In this document: positions 32,792-41,246 of the stretch, piece by piece
How positions within the stretch are numbered: the stretch's first letter is position 1
Layout of the letters: each line of letters starts with the position of its first letter
DNA from: Arthrobacter sp. CAU 1506
GTDB taxonomy: Bacteria; Actinomycetota; Actinomycetes; Actinomycetales; Micrococcaceae
Assembly (NCBI RefSeq): GCF_005047635.1
Contig: NZ_SUKC01000006.1
Location: 1 to 64,000 of the forward strand
DNA length: 64,000 nucleotides
Direction: 5' to 3'
Made by a program: the position numbers and the translations under genes
The notes under the pieces: generated by a model
What the model was told of the DNA's origin: nothing
Database searches by the model: none
The model's input: the letters and a program-made list of their open reading frames with translations, nothing else

Positions 32792-34827
32792 CAGAGGCAG
32801 CCGAGACCATCCGCACTAGCTACCGGGTCCGTGGCTCCGACCTTGTGGGCCGCAACTGGCTCAACACCGGCGGCAAGCAGCTGGGACTGGAAGACCTGCG
32901 CGGCAAGATTGTGCTGCTGGATTTCTGGACGTTCTGCTGCATCAACTGCCTCCATGTGCTGGACGAGCTGCGGCCGCTGGAGGCGAAGTACAAGGACGTG
33001 CTGGTCACGGTCGGCGTGCATTCGCCCAAGTTCGAGCACGAGGCCGACCCGGTGGCACTGGCCGCGGCCGTGGAGCGCTACGAGATCCAGCACCCGGTAC
33101 TGGACGACCCGGAGCTGGACACCTGGCAGGCGTACGCCGCCCGGGCATGGCCGACGCTGGTGGTGATTGACCCGGAGGGCTACATCGTGGCCCACCTGTC
33201 CGGCGAAGGCCACGCCGGCGGCCTGGAGTCGCTGATGGAGGAACTGGTGGCCGAGCACGAAGCCAAGGGCACCCTGCACCGCGGCGACGGACCCTACGTC
33301 CCCGCGGAAACCACCGCCGGCGACCTGCGCTTCCCGGGGAAGGTCATCCCACTGCCGGACGGCGTGGGATCCCAGGGCGGATCCTTCCTGGTCACCGACA
33401 CCGGGCACCACCGGCTGGTGGAACTGGCCGCGGACCTGTCCACGGTGCTCGCGACCTACGGGTCCGGCGACAAAGGCTGGCAGGACGGGCCTTCCGGCGA
33501 AGCCAAGTTCAACGAACCCCAGGGCCTGGCCCTGCTGCCGGAAGAGATCCGCGCCCAGGCGGGCTACGACGTCGTGATCGCAGACTCGGTGAACCATCGG
33601 CTGCGCGGACTCTCGCTGGCCACCGGCCAGGTCACCACGGTGGCAGGCAACGGCGTGCAGCGGCTGCTGGATGCGGACACCCAGCGGACCGCTCCGGGCA
33701 TGGCGCAGGCGGGCCCCGGCTCCGTCGCGGACGAAGCCCCTTCCGGCGAGGCGCTGGAAGAGGAACTCGCCGAAGCCATCGCTTCCAACTGGACGCAGCT
33801 GGCAGCCGACCCGCTGGCTGTCTCGCTCAGTTCGCCCTGGGATGTCTACTGGTCGGTGCAACTGAACGCCGTCGTCGTCGCGATGGCCGGCGTGCACCAG
33901 ATCTTCACCTTTGATCCGGTCTCCGGCAAGGTGGCCATCCTGGCCGGTACCGGGCTGGAGGGCCTGCAGGACGGCGATGCCACCGTGGCCTGGTTCGCCC
34001 AGTCGTCCGGCCTGGCCGGCGACGCGGCGGGCAACATCTGGGTTGCGGACTCGGAAACGTCGTCGCTGCGCAAGATCTCCTTCGTGGACGTCCACGGTGA
34101 AAGCCGGGTCCAGGTGTCCACGGCCATTGGCGCCGGACTCTTCGACTTCGGTTTCCGCGACGGCGCGGCCACCGAGGCGCGGCTGCAGCATCCTCTGGGC
34201 GTGGCGGTCCTGCCGGACGGTTCCGTGGCGGTGGCGGACACCTACAACGGGGCGGTGCGCCGCTACGATCCGGTCACCGAGACCGTCTCCACGCTGGCAC
34301 GCGGCCTCGCCGAGCCCTCCGACGTGCTGCTGGACACCTCGGCCGTGGCCGACGGAGGCGAACCGCTGCTGCTGGTGGTCGAGGCGAACAAGCACCAGCT
34401 CATCCGGCTGCCCATCCCCAAGGAAGCGCTGACGGTGGACGAGGGGGCCTCGCAGACACAACGGCCCAAGACCGAAGTGTCGGCCGGCCCGCTGGCGCTG
34501 ACCGTCCGTTTCGCCGCTCCCAAGGGCCAGAAGCTGGATGACCGCTGGGGCGATCCCACCCAGTTAAAGATCTCCTCCTCGCCGGAGAACCTGCTGGTTC
34601 ACGGTGGCGGCACTTCCGTCGGCCTGCAGCGCGAACTGGTGCTGTCCGGCGACGTCAGCGAGGGCGTTCTGCACATCACCGCCCGGGCGGCGGCGTGCGA
34701 CGGCGAGCCCGGCGGCGAGATCCCGGACCACGCCGCCTGCCACCTCTACCAGCAGGACTGGGGCATCCCGGTAGTGATCGGCTCGGGAACCGGAGAACTG
34801 ACGCTGGACCTGCGCGGGCTGGACTAA
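32788..34827 (+). CDS. Thioredoxin/NHL-repeat protein
   Basis: A 679-residue protein with an N-terminal thioredoxin-like domain (WTFCCINC at 47-54, active CxxC = C51-C54) and an NHL beta-propeller from about residue 180 (VTDTGHHRLVELAADL, VIADSVNHRLRGLSL, IWVADSETSSLRKI, VAVADTYNGAVRRYD repeats). A C-terminal beta domain with two further Cys closes it. No signal peptide is visible, as in the family (NHLRC2-like). Coupled to copD by ATGA. Thioredoxin-fold partners often reduce Cu-site cysteines, so a link to copper assembly is plausible but not shown. GGAG eight bases upstream. Confidence 0.85.
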   Translation: MTEAAETIRTSYRVRGSDLVGRNWLNTGGKQLGLEDLRGKIVLLDFWTFCCINCLHVLDELRPLEAKYKDVLVTVGVHSPKFEHEADPVALAAAVERYEIQHPVLDDPELDTWQAYAARAWPTLVVIDPEGYIVAHLSGEGHAGGLESLMEELVAEHEAKGTLHRGDGPYVPAETTAGDLRFPGKVIPLPDGVGSQGGSFLVTDTGHHRLVELAADLSTVLATYGSGDKGWQDGPSGEAKFNEPQGLALLPEEIRAQAGYDVVIADSVNHRLRGLSLATGQVTTVAGNGVQRLLDADTQRTAPGMAQAGPGSVADEAPSGEALEEELAEAIASNWTQLAADPLAVSLSSPWDVYWSVQLNAVVVAMAGVHQIFTFDPVSGKVAILAGTGLEGLQDGDATVAWFAQSSGLAGDAAGNIWVADSETSSLRKISFVDVHGESRVQVSTAIGAGLFDFGFRDGAATEARLQHPLGVAVLPDGSVAVADTYNGAVRRYDPVTETVSTLARGLAEPSDVLLDTSAVADGGEPLLLVVEANKHQLIRLPIPKEALTVDEGASQTQRPKTEVSAGPLALTVRFAAPKGQKLDDRWGDPTQLKISSSPENLLVHGGGTSVGLQRELVLSGDVSEGVLHITARAAACDGEPGGEIPDHAACHLYQQDWGIPVVIGSGTGELTLDLRGLD

Positions 34828-34845
34828 CCGCACACGCAGACACAC

Positions 34846-34889
34846 AAACGCCGGGGGCGGACAGGGAATCCTGTCCGCCCCCGGCGTTT
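34846..34889. terminator. 20-bp perfect hairpin terminator between convergent genes
   Basis: Left arm 34846-34865 (AAACGCCGGGGGCGGACAGG), tetraloop GAAT, perfect complement 34870-34889 ending GGCGTTT. A-run and T-run at the two bases make it bidirectional. Confidence 0.95.
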
Positions 34890-34920
34890 GATCAGTGGCA
34901 TTTGATGAGTGGCTGAGCTG

Positions 34921-35907
34921 CTAGTACTCCACCACCGGGGTCAGCGTCACGTGTCCGTCATTAACGGACAACCGGCCGGTGAAATCGAAGGACTGCTTCA
35001 GCTCGCGTTCCACCGAGGCACCGGTGAACAAGTCGATTTCCACCACGTTCAGCTTCGCCACCCCGGTCAGTGGGCTGAGCACCCAGTTGCCCTTGAACGG
35101 TTCCACCTTGACCTCGGGATAGTCTTCGATCGACCAGCGGATGGTGTCGTCCTGGACCCGGTCCATGGCTGCGCTGAACGGGCAGCCGGAGGGTTGCAGC
35201 ACGCGCTGCTCCGCACACGAGTCGAGGAAGGCATTGACCTGGCCGCTCAGATCATCCACCAGCTTGGGCGTGGCCGCGGTCGCCAGCGAGAGCCTGGCGT
35301 CCTGGGCATGCTGCGGGCCGGTCAGGACCGATTCGACCACCGGCGCGGCGAAGTAATCGCTGGCGTAGTGGGCCTCGAAGCTGCCGGGGTAGAACACGGC
35401 GAAGGAATTCTTGCCCTCCGGCAGGGCCACCCGGGTACCGTTCAGCGAGGCTTCGTTTTCATTGACCACGTCCACGCTGATGGTGGGGAGGGTGCTGGGC
35501 ACGAAGGACCACTGGTTGAAGAAGAGCCAGGTGGTGCCGGTCTTTTCCAAGGAGAAGGTTGTGGTGTGGGCGACTCCGTCGACCGTGTAGCTGACCGGTT
35601 GGTCCACCCTGTTGTCGCCAGTCGGAATCGGATCCTGGATTTCCAGATTGGCCAGCGTGTCCACCGAGGCCTTGAGCGCGGCGCCGTCGAGCAGGGCGGC
35701 GTTGGCGTCTGGCACGGTCGCGTGCAGCAAGCCGAGCGCGGTCCCGCCGTCACCGTCTTCCAAAGCGTTGAAATAAGCCTTGACCTGGTGCTGCGGGCTG
35801 AACACGAACGCATTGACCAGCACAACGGTCAGCGCGGCAGCGGCCACGGCAAGCATCAAGCACAGCAGCCACGTGGCTACGGTCCTGAGTACTCTCGAAT
35901 TTCCCAC
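34921..35907 (-). CDS. Membrane-anchored extracellular protein of unknown function
   Basis: About 328 residues. An N-terminal uncleaved helix (about 10-35) is followed by an extracellular part beginning QHQVKAYFNALEDGDGGTALGLL, which resembles a DUF4878/NTF2-like fold, and a second beta-rich domain ending in RLSVNDGHVTLTPVVEY. Two Cys (CAEQ...GCPF) could form a disulphide. No enzyme motif is seen. GTG 35907 has TAACGT seven bases upstream (leaderless); TTG 35910 is the alternative. It is convergent with the copper operon across a shared terminator. Confidence 0.75.
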   Translation of the reverse strand: MGNSRVLRTVATWLLCLMLAVAAAALTVVLVNAFVFSPQHQVKAYFNALEDGDGGTALGLLHATVPDANAALLDGAALKASVDTLANLEIQDPIPTGDNRVDQPVSYTVDGVAHTTTFSLEKTGTTWLFFNQWSFVPSTLPTISVDVVNENEASLNGTRVALPEGKNSFAVFYPGSFEAHYASDYFAAPVVESVLTGPQHAQDARLSLATAATPKLVDDLSGQVNAFLDSCAEQRVLQPSGCPFSAAMDRVQDDTIRWSIEDYPEVKVEPFKGNWVLSPLTGVAKLNVVEIDLFTGASVERELKQSFDFTGRLSVNDGHVTLTPVVEY

Positions 35908-35987
35908 CAACCCTACGTTACCCGCTCGCGGCGGCAGCCGAGATCGGCATCCGCCACGTTACAGCGCCAACGACGGCGGTGCCCCTG

Positions 35988-37697
35988 TTACCAGCGCCGG
36001 CGGCGCCGCCGCGTTCCGAACAGGCCGCGCATCAGTTCACGCCCCAGCACGGAGGCGGTTTGCAGGGCCATGTCCTTCAGCGCATCGTTGTCAGCACCCC
36101 GTCCGGTCTGTTGCGGCGGCGCGTTGTCGGGCACCGGGGCGGGCCGGGGACTGTCCGCCGGCGGGGCAGGCGTGGCGGGCCGGGTGGACGGACGGCCGAG
36201 GATGGTTTCCTCGATGCGGCGGGCCTCGGCGTCGATGTCAGCCGCGGACGGCGGCGCGGCGGACTGCGGAGCCGAGCCCTGCGCCGTCGTGCTTTCGGGG
36301 GATGTGCCGTTCCCGGAGTTCCCGGAACCGCCGGACCCGGGGGATGCGGAGTTTCCGGTGAGCTTTTCGAACGCCGAGCGGCTGTCCACCACCGGCCCGT
36401 AGACGGGCATCAGCGAAGACCCGTCCACAATGGCCTGCACGGTCGCTGCCGGGGAGGGCCCCATGGTGGAGCCGGGGGAGCAGAGCCGGGTCCAGGCCAC
36501 CGGCGTCGGAACTCCTTGCTCATTCATCACGGTCACCACCGCTTCGCCGATCCCGGCGCTGGTCAGCACCTCTTCCAGGTCGTAGTCGCTCACCGGGAAG
36601 GTGGAGACGGTGGACTTCAGCGCCTTGGCGTCCTCGGGAGTGAAGGCGCGGAGCGCGTGCTGGACGCGGTTGGCCAGCTGGCCCAGCACGTCCGCCGGAA
36701 CATCCCGCGGTGTCTGGGTGACAAAGAAGATGCCTACGCCTTTGGACCGGATCAGCCGCACCGTGCTGGCGATGGACTGCAGGAACGCCTTGGAGGCGTC
36801 ACGGAACAGCAGGTGCGCCTCGTCCAGGAAGAACACCAGCTTGGGTTGTGCCGCATCGCCCACCTCCGGCAGCTCCGCAAACAGGTCGGCGATCAGCCAC
36901 ATCATGAAGGTGGAGAACAGCAGCGGCCGCTGCTGCAACGAGGACAGCTCCAGGCAGGAGATGATGCCGCGGCCGTCCCCGGCGGTACGCAAGAGCTCGG
37001 CGGTGTCGAATTCGGTCTCGCCAAAGAACGCGTCCATGCCCTGGGCCTCCAAGGAGACCAACTCGCGCAGGATCACTCCGGCCGTGGCCTTGGACAGCCC
37101 GCCCAGGTTCTCAAGCGCCGCTTTGCCCTCGTCGGAGACCAGGAACTGGATGACGGCGCGCAGGTCCGCCAGATTGTAAAGCTCCAGGTCGTTCTTGTCC
37201 GCGTAGTAGAAGACCAGTTGCAGACTGGATTCCTGCGTCTCGTTCAGTTCCATCACCCGGGACAGCAGCAGCGGGCCGAAATCGGAGATCCGGGCGCGGA
37301 CGGGCACACCGGTGCCGTCACCACCCAGCGACAGGTACTCCACCGGGTAGGCCGCCGGTTTCCAGTCCTGCCCGACTGCGGCCGTGCGCTCGGCGAGCTT
37401 GGTGCTCCCGGCCGACGGGGTGGACAAACCCGTCAGGTCGCCCTTGATGTCCGCCAGGAACACGGGGACACCGTGGGCGGAGAGCTGTTCGGCGATGACC
37501 TGCAGCGTGATCGTCTTGCCCGTGCCGGTGGCGCCGGAAATCAAGCCATGCCGGTTCATCATGGCCAGCGGCAACCGTACCGCTGCGTCCGGATGCACTG
37601 CGCCGTCCACCAGAGCGGCGCCCAGATGGATGGCCGGCCCGTCAAAGCCATAACCCTGCCGGATGGCTGCCACATGTTCTGCCGGAGTCCGCACCAT
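35988..37697 (-). CDS. HerA-like ATPase, DUF853 family
   Basis: A 569-residue P-loop ATPase with Walker A GATGTGKT (55-62), LADIKGDL after it, and Walker B-like LVFFLDEAHLLF (about 285). The C-terminal third has a Pro/Ser-rich linker and a strongly basic Arg tail. DUF853 proteins are HerA/FtsK-superfamily putative DNA translocases; the role is not known, and no NurA nuclease is adjacent. ATG 37697 is chosen because TACGCT (minus strand 37709-37704) is exactly six bases upstream; an earlier ATG is less likely. Confidence 0.85.
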   Translation of the reverse strand: MVRTPAEHVAAIRQGYGFDGPAIHLGAALVDGAVHPDAAVRLPLAMMNRHGLISGATGTGKTITLQVIAEQLSAHGVPVFLADIKGDLTGLSTPSAGSTKLAERTAAVGQDWKPAAYPVEYLSLGGDGTGVPVRARISDFGPLLLSRVMELNETQESSLQLVFYYADKNDLELYNLADLRAVIQFLVSDEGKAALENLGGLSKATAGVILRELVSLEAQGMDAFFGETEFDTAELLRTAGDGRGIISCLELSSLQQRPLLFSTFMMWLIADLFAELPEVGDAAQPKLVFFLDEAHLLFRDASKAFLQSIASTVRLIRSKGVGIFFVTQTPRDVPADVLGQLANRVQHALRAFTPEDAKALKSTVSTFPVSDYDLEEVLTSAGIGEAVVTVMNEQGVPTPVAWTRLCSPGSTMGPSPAATVQAIVDGSSLMPVYGPVVDSRSAFEKLTGNSASPGSGGSGNSGNGTSPESTTAQGSAPQSAAPPSAADIDAEARRIEETILGRPSTRPATPAPPADSPRPAPVPDNAPPQQTGRGADNDALKDMALQTASVLGRELMRGLFGTRRRRRRW

Positions 37698-37703
37698 GGC
37701 AGA

Positions 37704-37760
37704 AGCGTAGACCACGCACGTTGCCAGCTAAAGGCTCCGCGGCGCCGGTTCTGCCATAAT
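37704..37760. promoter_or_regulatory. Back-to-back leaderless promoters
   Basis: Minus: TACGCT (37709-37704), six bases, ATG 37697. Plus: CATAAT (37755-37760), six bases, ATG 37767. The whole 69-base divergent spacer is accounted for by two promoters of the same design. Confidence 0.75.
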
Positions 37761-37766
37761 CAGCGG

Positions 37767-38246
37767 ATGGAACTGACACCCGAGGACCTCAGACATCTGC
37801 GCCGCTGCGTGGACTTGGCCCGTGAAGCATTGGACGACGGCGATGAGCCGTTCGGCTCGGTACTGGTCGACGCCGGCGGCAACGTGCTGTTCGAGGACCG
37901 CAACCGGGTCAAAGGCGGCGACCAGACCCGGCATCCGGAATTCGAGATTGCCCGCTGGGCGGCCAGCAACCTGCCGCCCGAGCAACGGCTTCGGGCAACC
38001 GTCTACACCTCCGGCGAGCACTGCCCGATGTGTTCGGCTGCGCACGCCTGGGTAGGGCTGGGACGGATCGTCTACGCCGCGTCGTCGGACCAGTTGGGCG
38101 GTTGGCTGGCGGAATGGGGCGTCGGACCGGCGCCGGTCGCCGCGTTGCCGATCCAGCAGGTAGCGCCGGGCATCGAGGTCGGCGGGCCGTCCGCGGAGCT
38201 GGCGGACGAGGTCCGCGGGCTGCACCAGCGGTTCCACCGGCGCTGA
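37767..38246 (+). CDS. Nucleoside/cytidine-type deaminase
   Basis: A 159-residue zinc deaminase. The HPE at 56-58 replaces the usual HAE (His Zn ligand, Glu proton shuttle), and EHCPMC (84-89) supplies the two Cys ligands, with His in place of the usual Pro of PCxxC. EPFGSVLVDAGGNVL and HPEFEIARWAASNLP match guanine/nucleoside deaminases of this clan; specificity is not determined. Leaderless: CATAAT, six bases, ATG. Confidence 0.88.
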   Translation: MELTPEDLRHLRRCVDLAREALDDGDEPFGSVLVDAGGNVLFEDRNRVKGGDQTRHPEFEIARWAASNLPPEQRLRATVYTSGEHCPMCSAAHAWVGLGRIVYAASSDQLGGWLAEWGVGPAPVAALPIQQVAPGIEVGGPSAELADEVRGLHQRFHRR

Positions 38247-38278
38247 ACTCCCGGCCGGCCGGGGACGGTGGGGGAGGG

Positions 38279-38692
38279 CTATTTAACCGCGTACGGCGGC
38301 CGCATCAGCCCTTCGTCCACGGACTCAGCCGGATCGGAGCCCAGCTCCACGATCTTATTGTCCGCGTCCACATGCACCACGGAGGGAACGAAGGACCGCG
38401 CCTCCGCGTCGCTCATGTCCGCGTAGGTGATCAGGATGACCAGGTCACCTACATGCATCAGGTGCGCCGCGGCCCCGTTGATGCCGATCACGCCTGATCC
38501 GCGTTCGCCGGCGATGGCGTAGGTCTCCAGCCGGGCACCGTTGGTGACATCCACAATGGACACCAGTTCGCCGGGAAGGATGTCGGCGGCATCCAGCAGA
38601 TCAAGGTCCACGGTCACGGACCCCACGTAATGCAGGTCGGCGTGCGTCACCGTAGCCCGGTGGATCTTGGACTTGAACATTTTGCGCATCAT
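38279..38692 (-). CDS. panD: Aspartate 1-decarboxylase (proenzyme)
   Basis: A 137-residue pyruvoyl enzyme making beta-alanine for pantothenate and coenzyme A. The self-cleavage site HYVGSVTVD has Gly24-Ser25, and [19 protein letters not shown] is the family hallmark. INGAAAH (about 72) is also conserved. ATG 38692 is chosen to match the family N-terminus; TAAACT eight bases upstream suggests a one- to two-base leader. A GTG further upstream gives 147 residues and is less likely. panB and panC are not in the window. Confidence 0.95.
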   Translation of the reverse strand: MMRKMFKSKIHRATVTHADLHYVGSVTVDLDLLDAADILPGELVSIVDVTNGARLETYAIAGERGSGVIGINGAAAHLMHVGDLVILITYADMSDAEARSFVPSVVHVDADNKIVELGSDPAESVDEGLMRPPYAVK

Positions 38693-38819
38693 CGCGTCCA
38701 AGTTTAGTCTCCCGCCGGCCACCGGTGAAACGGATCCGGTTCTGGTTTGCCGGTAGCCCCGCGACTAGGGTGGACCCACCGGAAGGCCACGATGTGACCC
38801 ATCGAAGCAGGAGGCATTC

Positions 38820-39743
38820 ATGAGTTCGGACATCGGCAGTGATCGGGACGACGACGGCGGCCCCCGGCGGGGAGCCGATGCCCCGGCAGGCTCGGGGAAA
38901 CCTCAGGAACCCGTGCCGGCGCCCAGGGAGGCTGCGCCTCCGCCCACACAGGCCATGCCGGCCGCCACACAAACGGCACCCGCGCCCACGCAGGCCTCGA
39001 GCCCGGACCAACAGCAGACTGCCGCCTTCGAGCGCCGCCCCTCCGCGGACCGCCCCACCGCGGACAGCATGGACCCGGATGCCCGCGCCGGCCGCGCGGG
39101 GCAGGACCGGCCAATCGCCGCCGAACGGAACTACAGCGACACCAGTGCCTACCGGCCCGAAGCAGCCCTCGACGCGGAGTCGCTGTATCTGCGGGAACAT
39201 AACGCCTTCGGAGGGGTGAGACTGGGCTCGGCGTTTTTCGGCTGGCTGACCGCATCGGGCCTGATCGTGCTGATCACCTCCGTGGCGGTCGGCGTGGCCG
39301 CGGCCTTCGGGTGGGCCAATGAGGCCCAAGTGCGCGGCTGGTTGGACAACATCGCGGCAAGCAGCGGTCCGGAAGCCCTGACCTCGGCGATCGCCCTGGC
39401 GGTCATCTTCTTGCTGGCGTATCTAGGCGGCGGTTACGTGGCCGGGCGGATGGCACGGTTCGACGGCGTCCGGCAGGGTCTGGCGGTCTGGCTGTGGGGC
39501 CTCGTGACGTCGGTCCTCGCGGGACTGATTGGGCTGGCCCTCGGCGGTCTCCGTGTGCTGACCGGGCCGTCCGTGCCGGTCATCGAACGACCCCTCCAAG
39601 AGCTGACCGTTCCGGGCCTGATTGCACTGGCCGTAGTGCTGCTGGCCAGCCTGGCCGGAGCCCTTCTGGGCGGTGCCGCCGGCATGCGCTACCACCGCGC
39701 GGTTGACCGCTCCGGCTTCGAGCCCGACGAGGACATCGAGTAG
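38820..39743 (+). CDS. Membrane protein with long Pro/Ala/Gln-rich N-terminus
   Basis: 307 residues. The first ~125 are disordered and proline/alanine/threonine-rich with repeating PTQA/PAPTQ units. Four hydrophobic segments follow (about 140-290), the first preceded by FGGVRLGSAFFGWLTASGLIVL, with GGGYVAGRMARFDGVRQG and GAAGMRYHRAVDRSGF at the end. It resembles actinobacterial YrzE/TIGR04086-like membrane proteins; function unknown. AGGAGG six bases before the ATG; TAGGGT at 38765-38770 is a candidate -10. Confidence 0.8.
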   Translation: MSSDIGSDRDDDGGPRRGADAPAGSGKPQEPVPAPREAAPPPTQAMPAATQTAPAPTQASSPDQQQTAAFERRPSADRPTADSMDPDARAGRAGQDRPIAAERNYSDTSAYRPEAALDAESLYLREHNAFGGVRLGSAFFGWLTASGLIVLITSVAVGVAAAFGWANEAQVRGWLDNIAASSGPEALTSAIALAVIFLLAYLGGGYVAGRMARFDGVRQGLAVWLWGLVTSVLAGLIGLALGGLRVLTGPSVPVIERPLQELTVPGLIALAVVLLASLAGALLGGAAGMRYHRAVDRSGFEPDEDIE

Positions 39744-39774
39744 GACCAGCCGCCGACCGGCAGCGGAAAAAGAA

Positions 39775-39800
39775 GCACCCCGGCCGATGGGCCGGGGTGC
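39775..39800 (-). terminator. Terminator of tRNA-Gly
   Basis: Read on the minus strand, GCACCCCGGCC, loop CATC, perfect complement (39800-39775), then TTCTTTTT. It follows the tRNA 3' end by three bases and may also stop the convergent membrane-protein gene. Confidence 0.9.
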
Positions 39801-39803
39801 GCG

Positions 39804-39877
39804 TGGAGCGGGCGACGGGAATCGAACCCGCGTATCGAGCTTGGGAAGCTAGCGCTCTACCATTGAGCTACGCCCGC
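39804..39877 (-). tRNA. tRNA-Gly (anticodon CCC), CCA encoded
   Basis: Acceptor GCGGGCG (39877-39871) pairs with CGCCCGC (39814-39808), then T and CCA. The D-arm GCTC...GAGC, anticodon loop TTCCCAA (CCC) and T-arm GCGGG-TTCGATT-CCCGT are all recognisable. The anticodon stem CTAGC/GCTCG has one U-C mismatch (position 28-42), since GCTAG would be needed for a perfect stem. Length is 74 bases with CCA. Confidence 0.93.
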
Positions 39878-39953
39878 ACAGGGTCCGGCCTGGAAGCCGG
39901 ACCCGGTCAAACAATGAAACCGAGTTTACCCCAGGTCAGCGACCAGCCGGAAT

Positions 39954-41222
39954 TCAGGCCGGCTGGCCTGCCGTGGAGGCTTCGCGCTCGCGGGCTTCGC
40001 TGATTTCTTCGGCCCGGGCCGCGTTGGCCTCTTGGGTCAGGGCTGCACCTGCTTCGGCATCACGAGTCAGGTTTTCCCCGGTTTCCGGATCGAACAGGTG
40101 CATCTTGCGGGTATCCAGCCAGAGTTCCGCCGAGCGCCCGCCGCGGATTCGGCTGGCGGCGTCCAAGGTGACCACGATTTGCGGCCGCAACTCGTCGGCA
40201 TCCATGTCCGCGGCCAGTGAATTGAGCAGTTCGCGCACCTCCGGATCCGGGTCGAAGTTGATGTAGCCGTACTGTTCGTTGCCAAGCCACTCGGTATGGG
40301 TCAGTTCGGCCGTAAACGTAGACCCCTTGTCCTTCTTATGCTCTTCCACCAGCGAAGCATCTTCGAAGAACTCCGGCCGCAGGCCCACCAGCACCACGCT
40401 CTTGCCCTCGGCGGCCCTGGCTTTGTCCTCGGTCACCGGAATGTTCCCGATCGGCGTCTTCAAAACGCTGCCCTCCAGGGTGGCGGGCAGGAAGTTCATC
40501 GACGGAGAGCCGATAAAGCCCGCCACGAACAGATTGACCGGCTGCTCGTACAATTCACGCGGCGAAGCAATCTGCTGCAGTATTCCCTTCTTCAGCACGG
40601 CTACGCGGTCGCCCAGCGTCATGGCTTCGGTCTGGTCGTGCGTGACATAGACACTGGTGACGCCGAGCCGGCGTTGCATCTGCGAGATCTCCGAGCGCAT
40701 CTGCCCGCGCAGCTTGGCGTCCAGGTTGGACAGCGGCTCGTCGAACAAGAACGCATCCGCTTGCCGGACGATCGCCCGCCCCATGGCCACGCGCTGCCGC
40801 TGGCCGCCGGAGAGGTTGCCCGGTTTGCGCTCCAGATGATCAGTCAGCTCCAGCGTCTTCGCAGCGTCCGTGACCAGCTTCCGGATCTCGTCTTCGGTGT
40901 GCTTTCCCTTGGCCAACCGCAACGGAAACGCGATGTTCTCGAACACCGTCAGGTGCGGATAGAGGGCATAGTTCTGGAACACCATGGCCAGGTTCCGGTC
41001 CCGGGGCGCCTTCTCGTTGACGCGCTGGCCGTCGATCAGCAAGTCACCGGAGGTGATGTCCTCCAGCCCCACGATCATGCGCAGCAGCGTCGACTTGCCG
41101 CAGCCGGATGGACCCACCAAGATGATGAACTCGCCGTCCTCGATGTCGATGCTGACGTCGTTGACCGCGGGGAAGCCGTCGCCGTACTGCTTGACGAGGT
41201 TCTGCAACGTGATCGATGCCAT
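39954..41222 (-). CDS. Sugar ABC transporter ATP-binding protein (UgpC/MsmK/SugC type)
   Basis: The 422-residue ATPase has Walker A GPSGCGKS (37-44), signature LSGGQRQR (about 136), Walker B FLFDEPLSNLD, the His switch VTHDQTEAM, and a C-terminal OB/TOBE domain (about 240-390). Last gene of a binding-protein-permease-permease-ATPase unit. The order and sequence match trehalose/maltose-type importers (LpqY-SugABC, Thu). A 25-base spacer separates it from permease 2. Followed by a weak hairpin overlapping the stop. Confidence 0.92.
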   Translation of the reverse strand: MASITLQNLVKQYGDGFPAVNDVSIDIEDGEFIILVGPSGCGKSTLLRMIVGLEDITSGDLLIDGQRVNEKAPRDRNLAMVFQNYALYPHLTVFENIAFPLRLAKGKHTEDEIRKLVTDAAKTLELTDHLERKPGNLSGGQRQRVAMGRAIVRQADAFLFDEPLSNLDAKLRGQMRSEISQMQRRLGVTSVYVTHDQTEAMTLGDRVAVLKKGILQQIASPRELYEQPVNLFVAGFIGSPSMNFLPATLEGSVLKTPIGNIPVTEDKARAAEGKSVVLVGLRPEFFEDASLVEEHKKDKGSTFTAELTHTEWLGNEQYGYINFDPDPEVRELLNSLAADMDADELRPQIVVTLDAASRIRGGRSAELWLDTRKMHLFDPETGENLTRDAEAGAALTQEANAARAEEISEAREREASTAGQPA

Positions 41223-41246
41223 GGGATGTCCTTTCCTGCCGCGGGC

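Noticed and set aside
39881-39904. GGGTCCGGC/GCCGGACCC hairpin just upstream of the tRNA
   Set aside because: Good stem, but no T-run and it lies between a minus-strand gene and a minus-strand tRNA; could be an RNA processing site, yet nothing supports a specific call.
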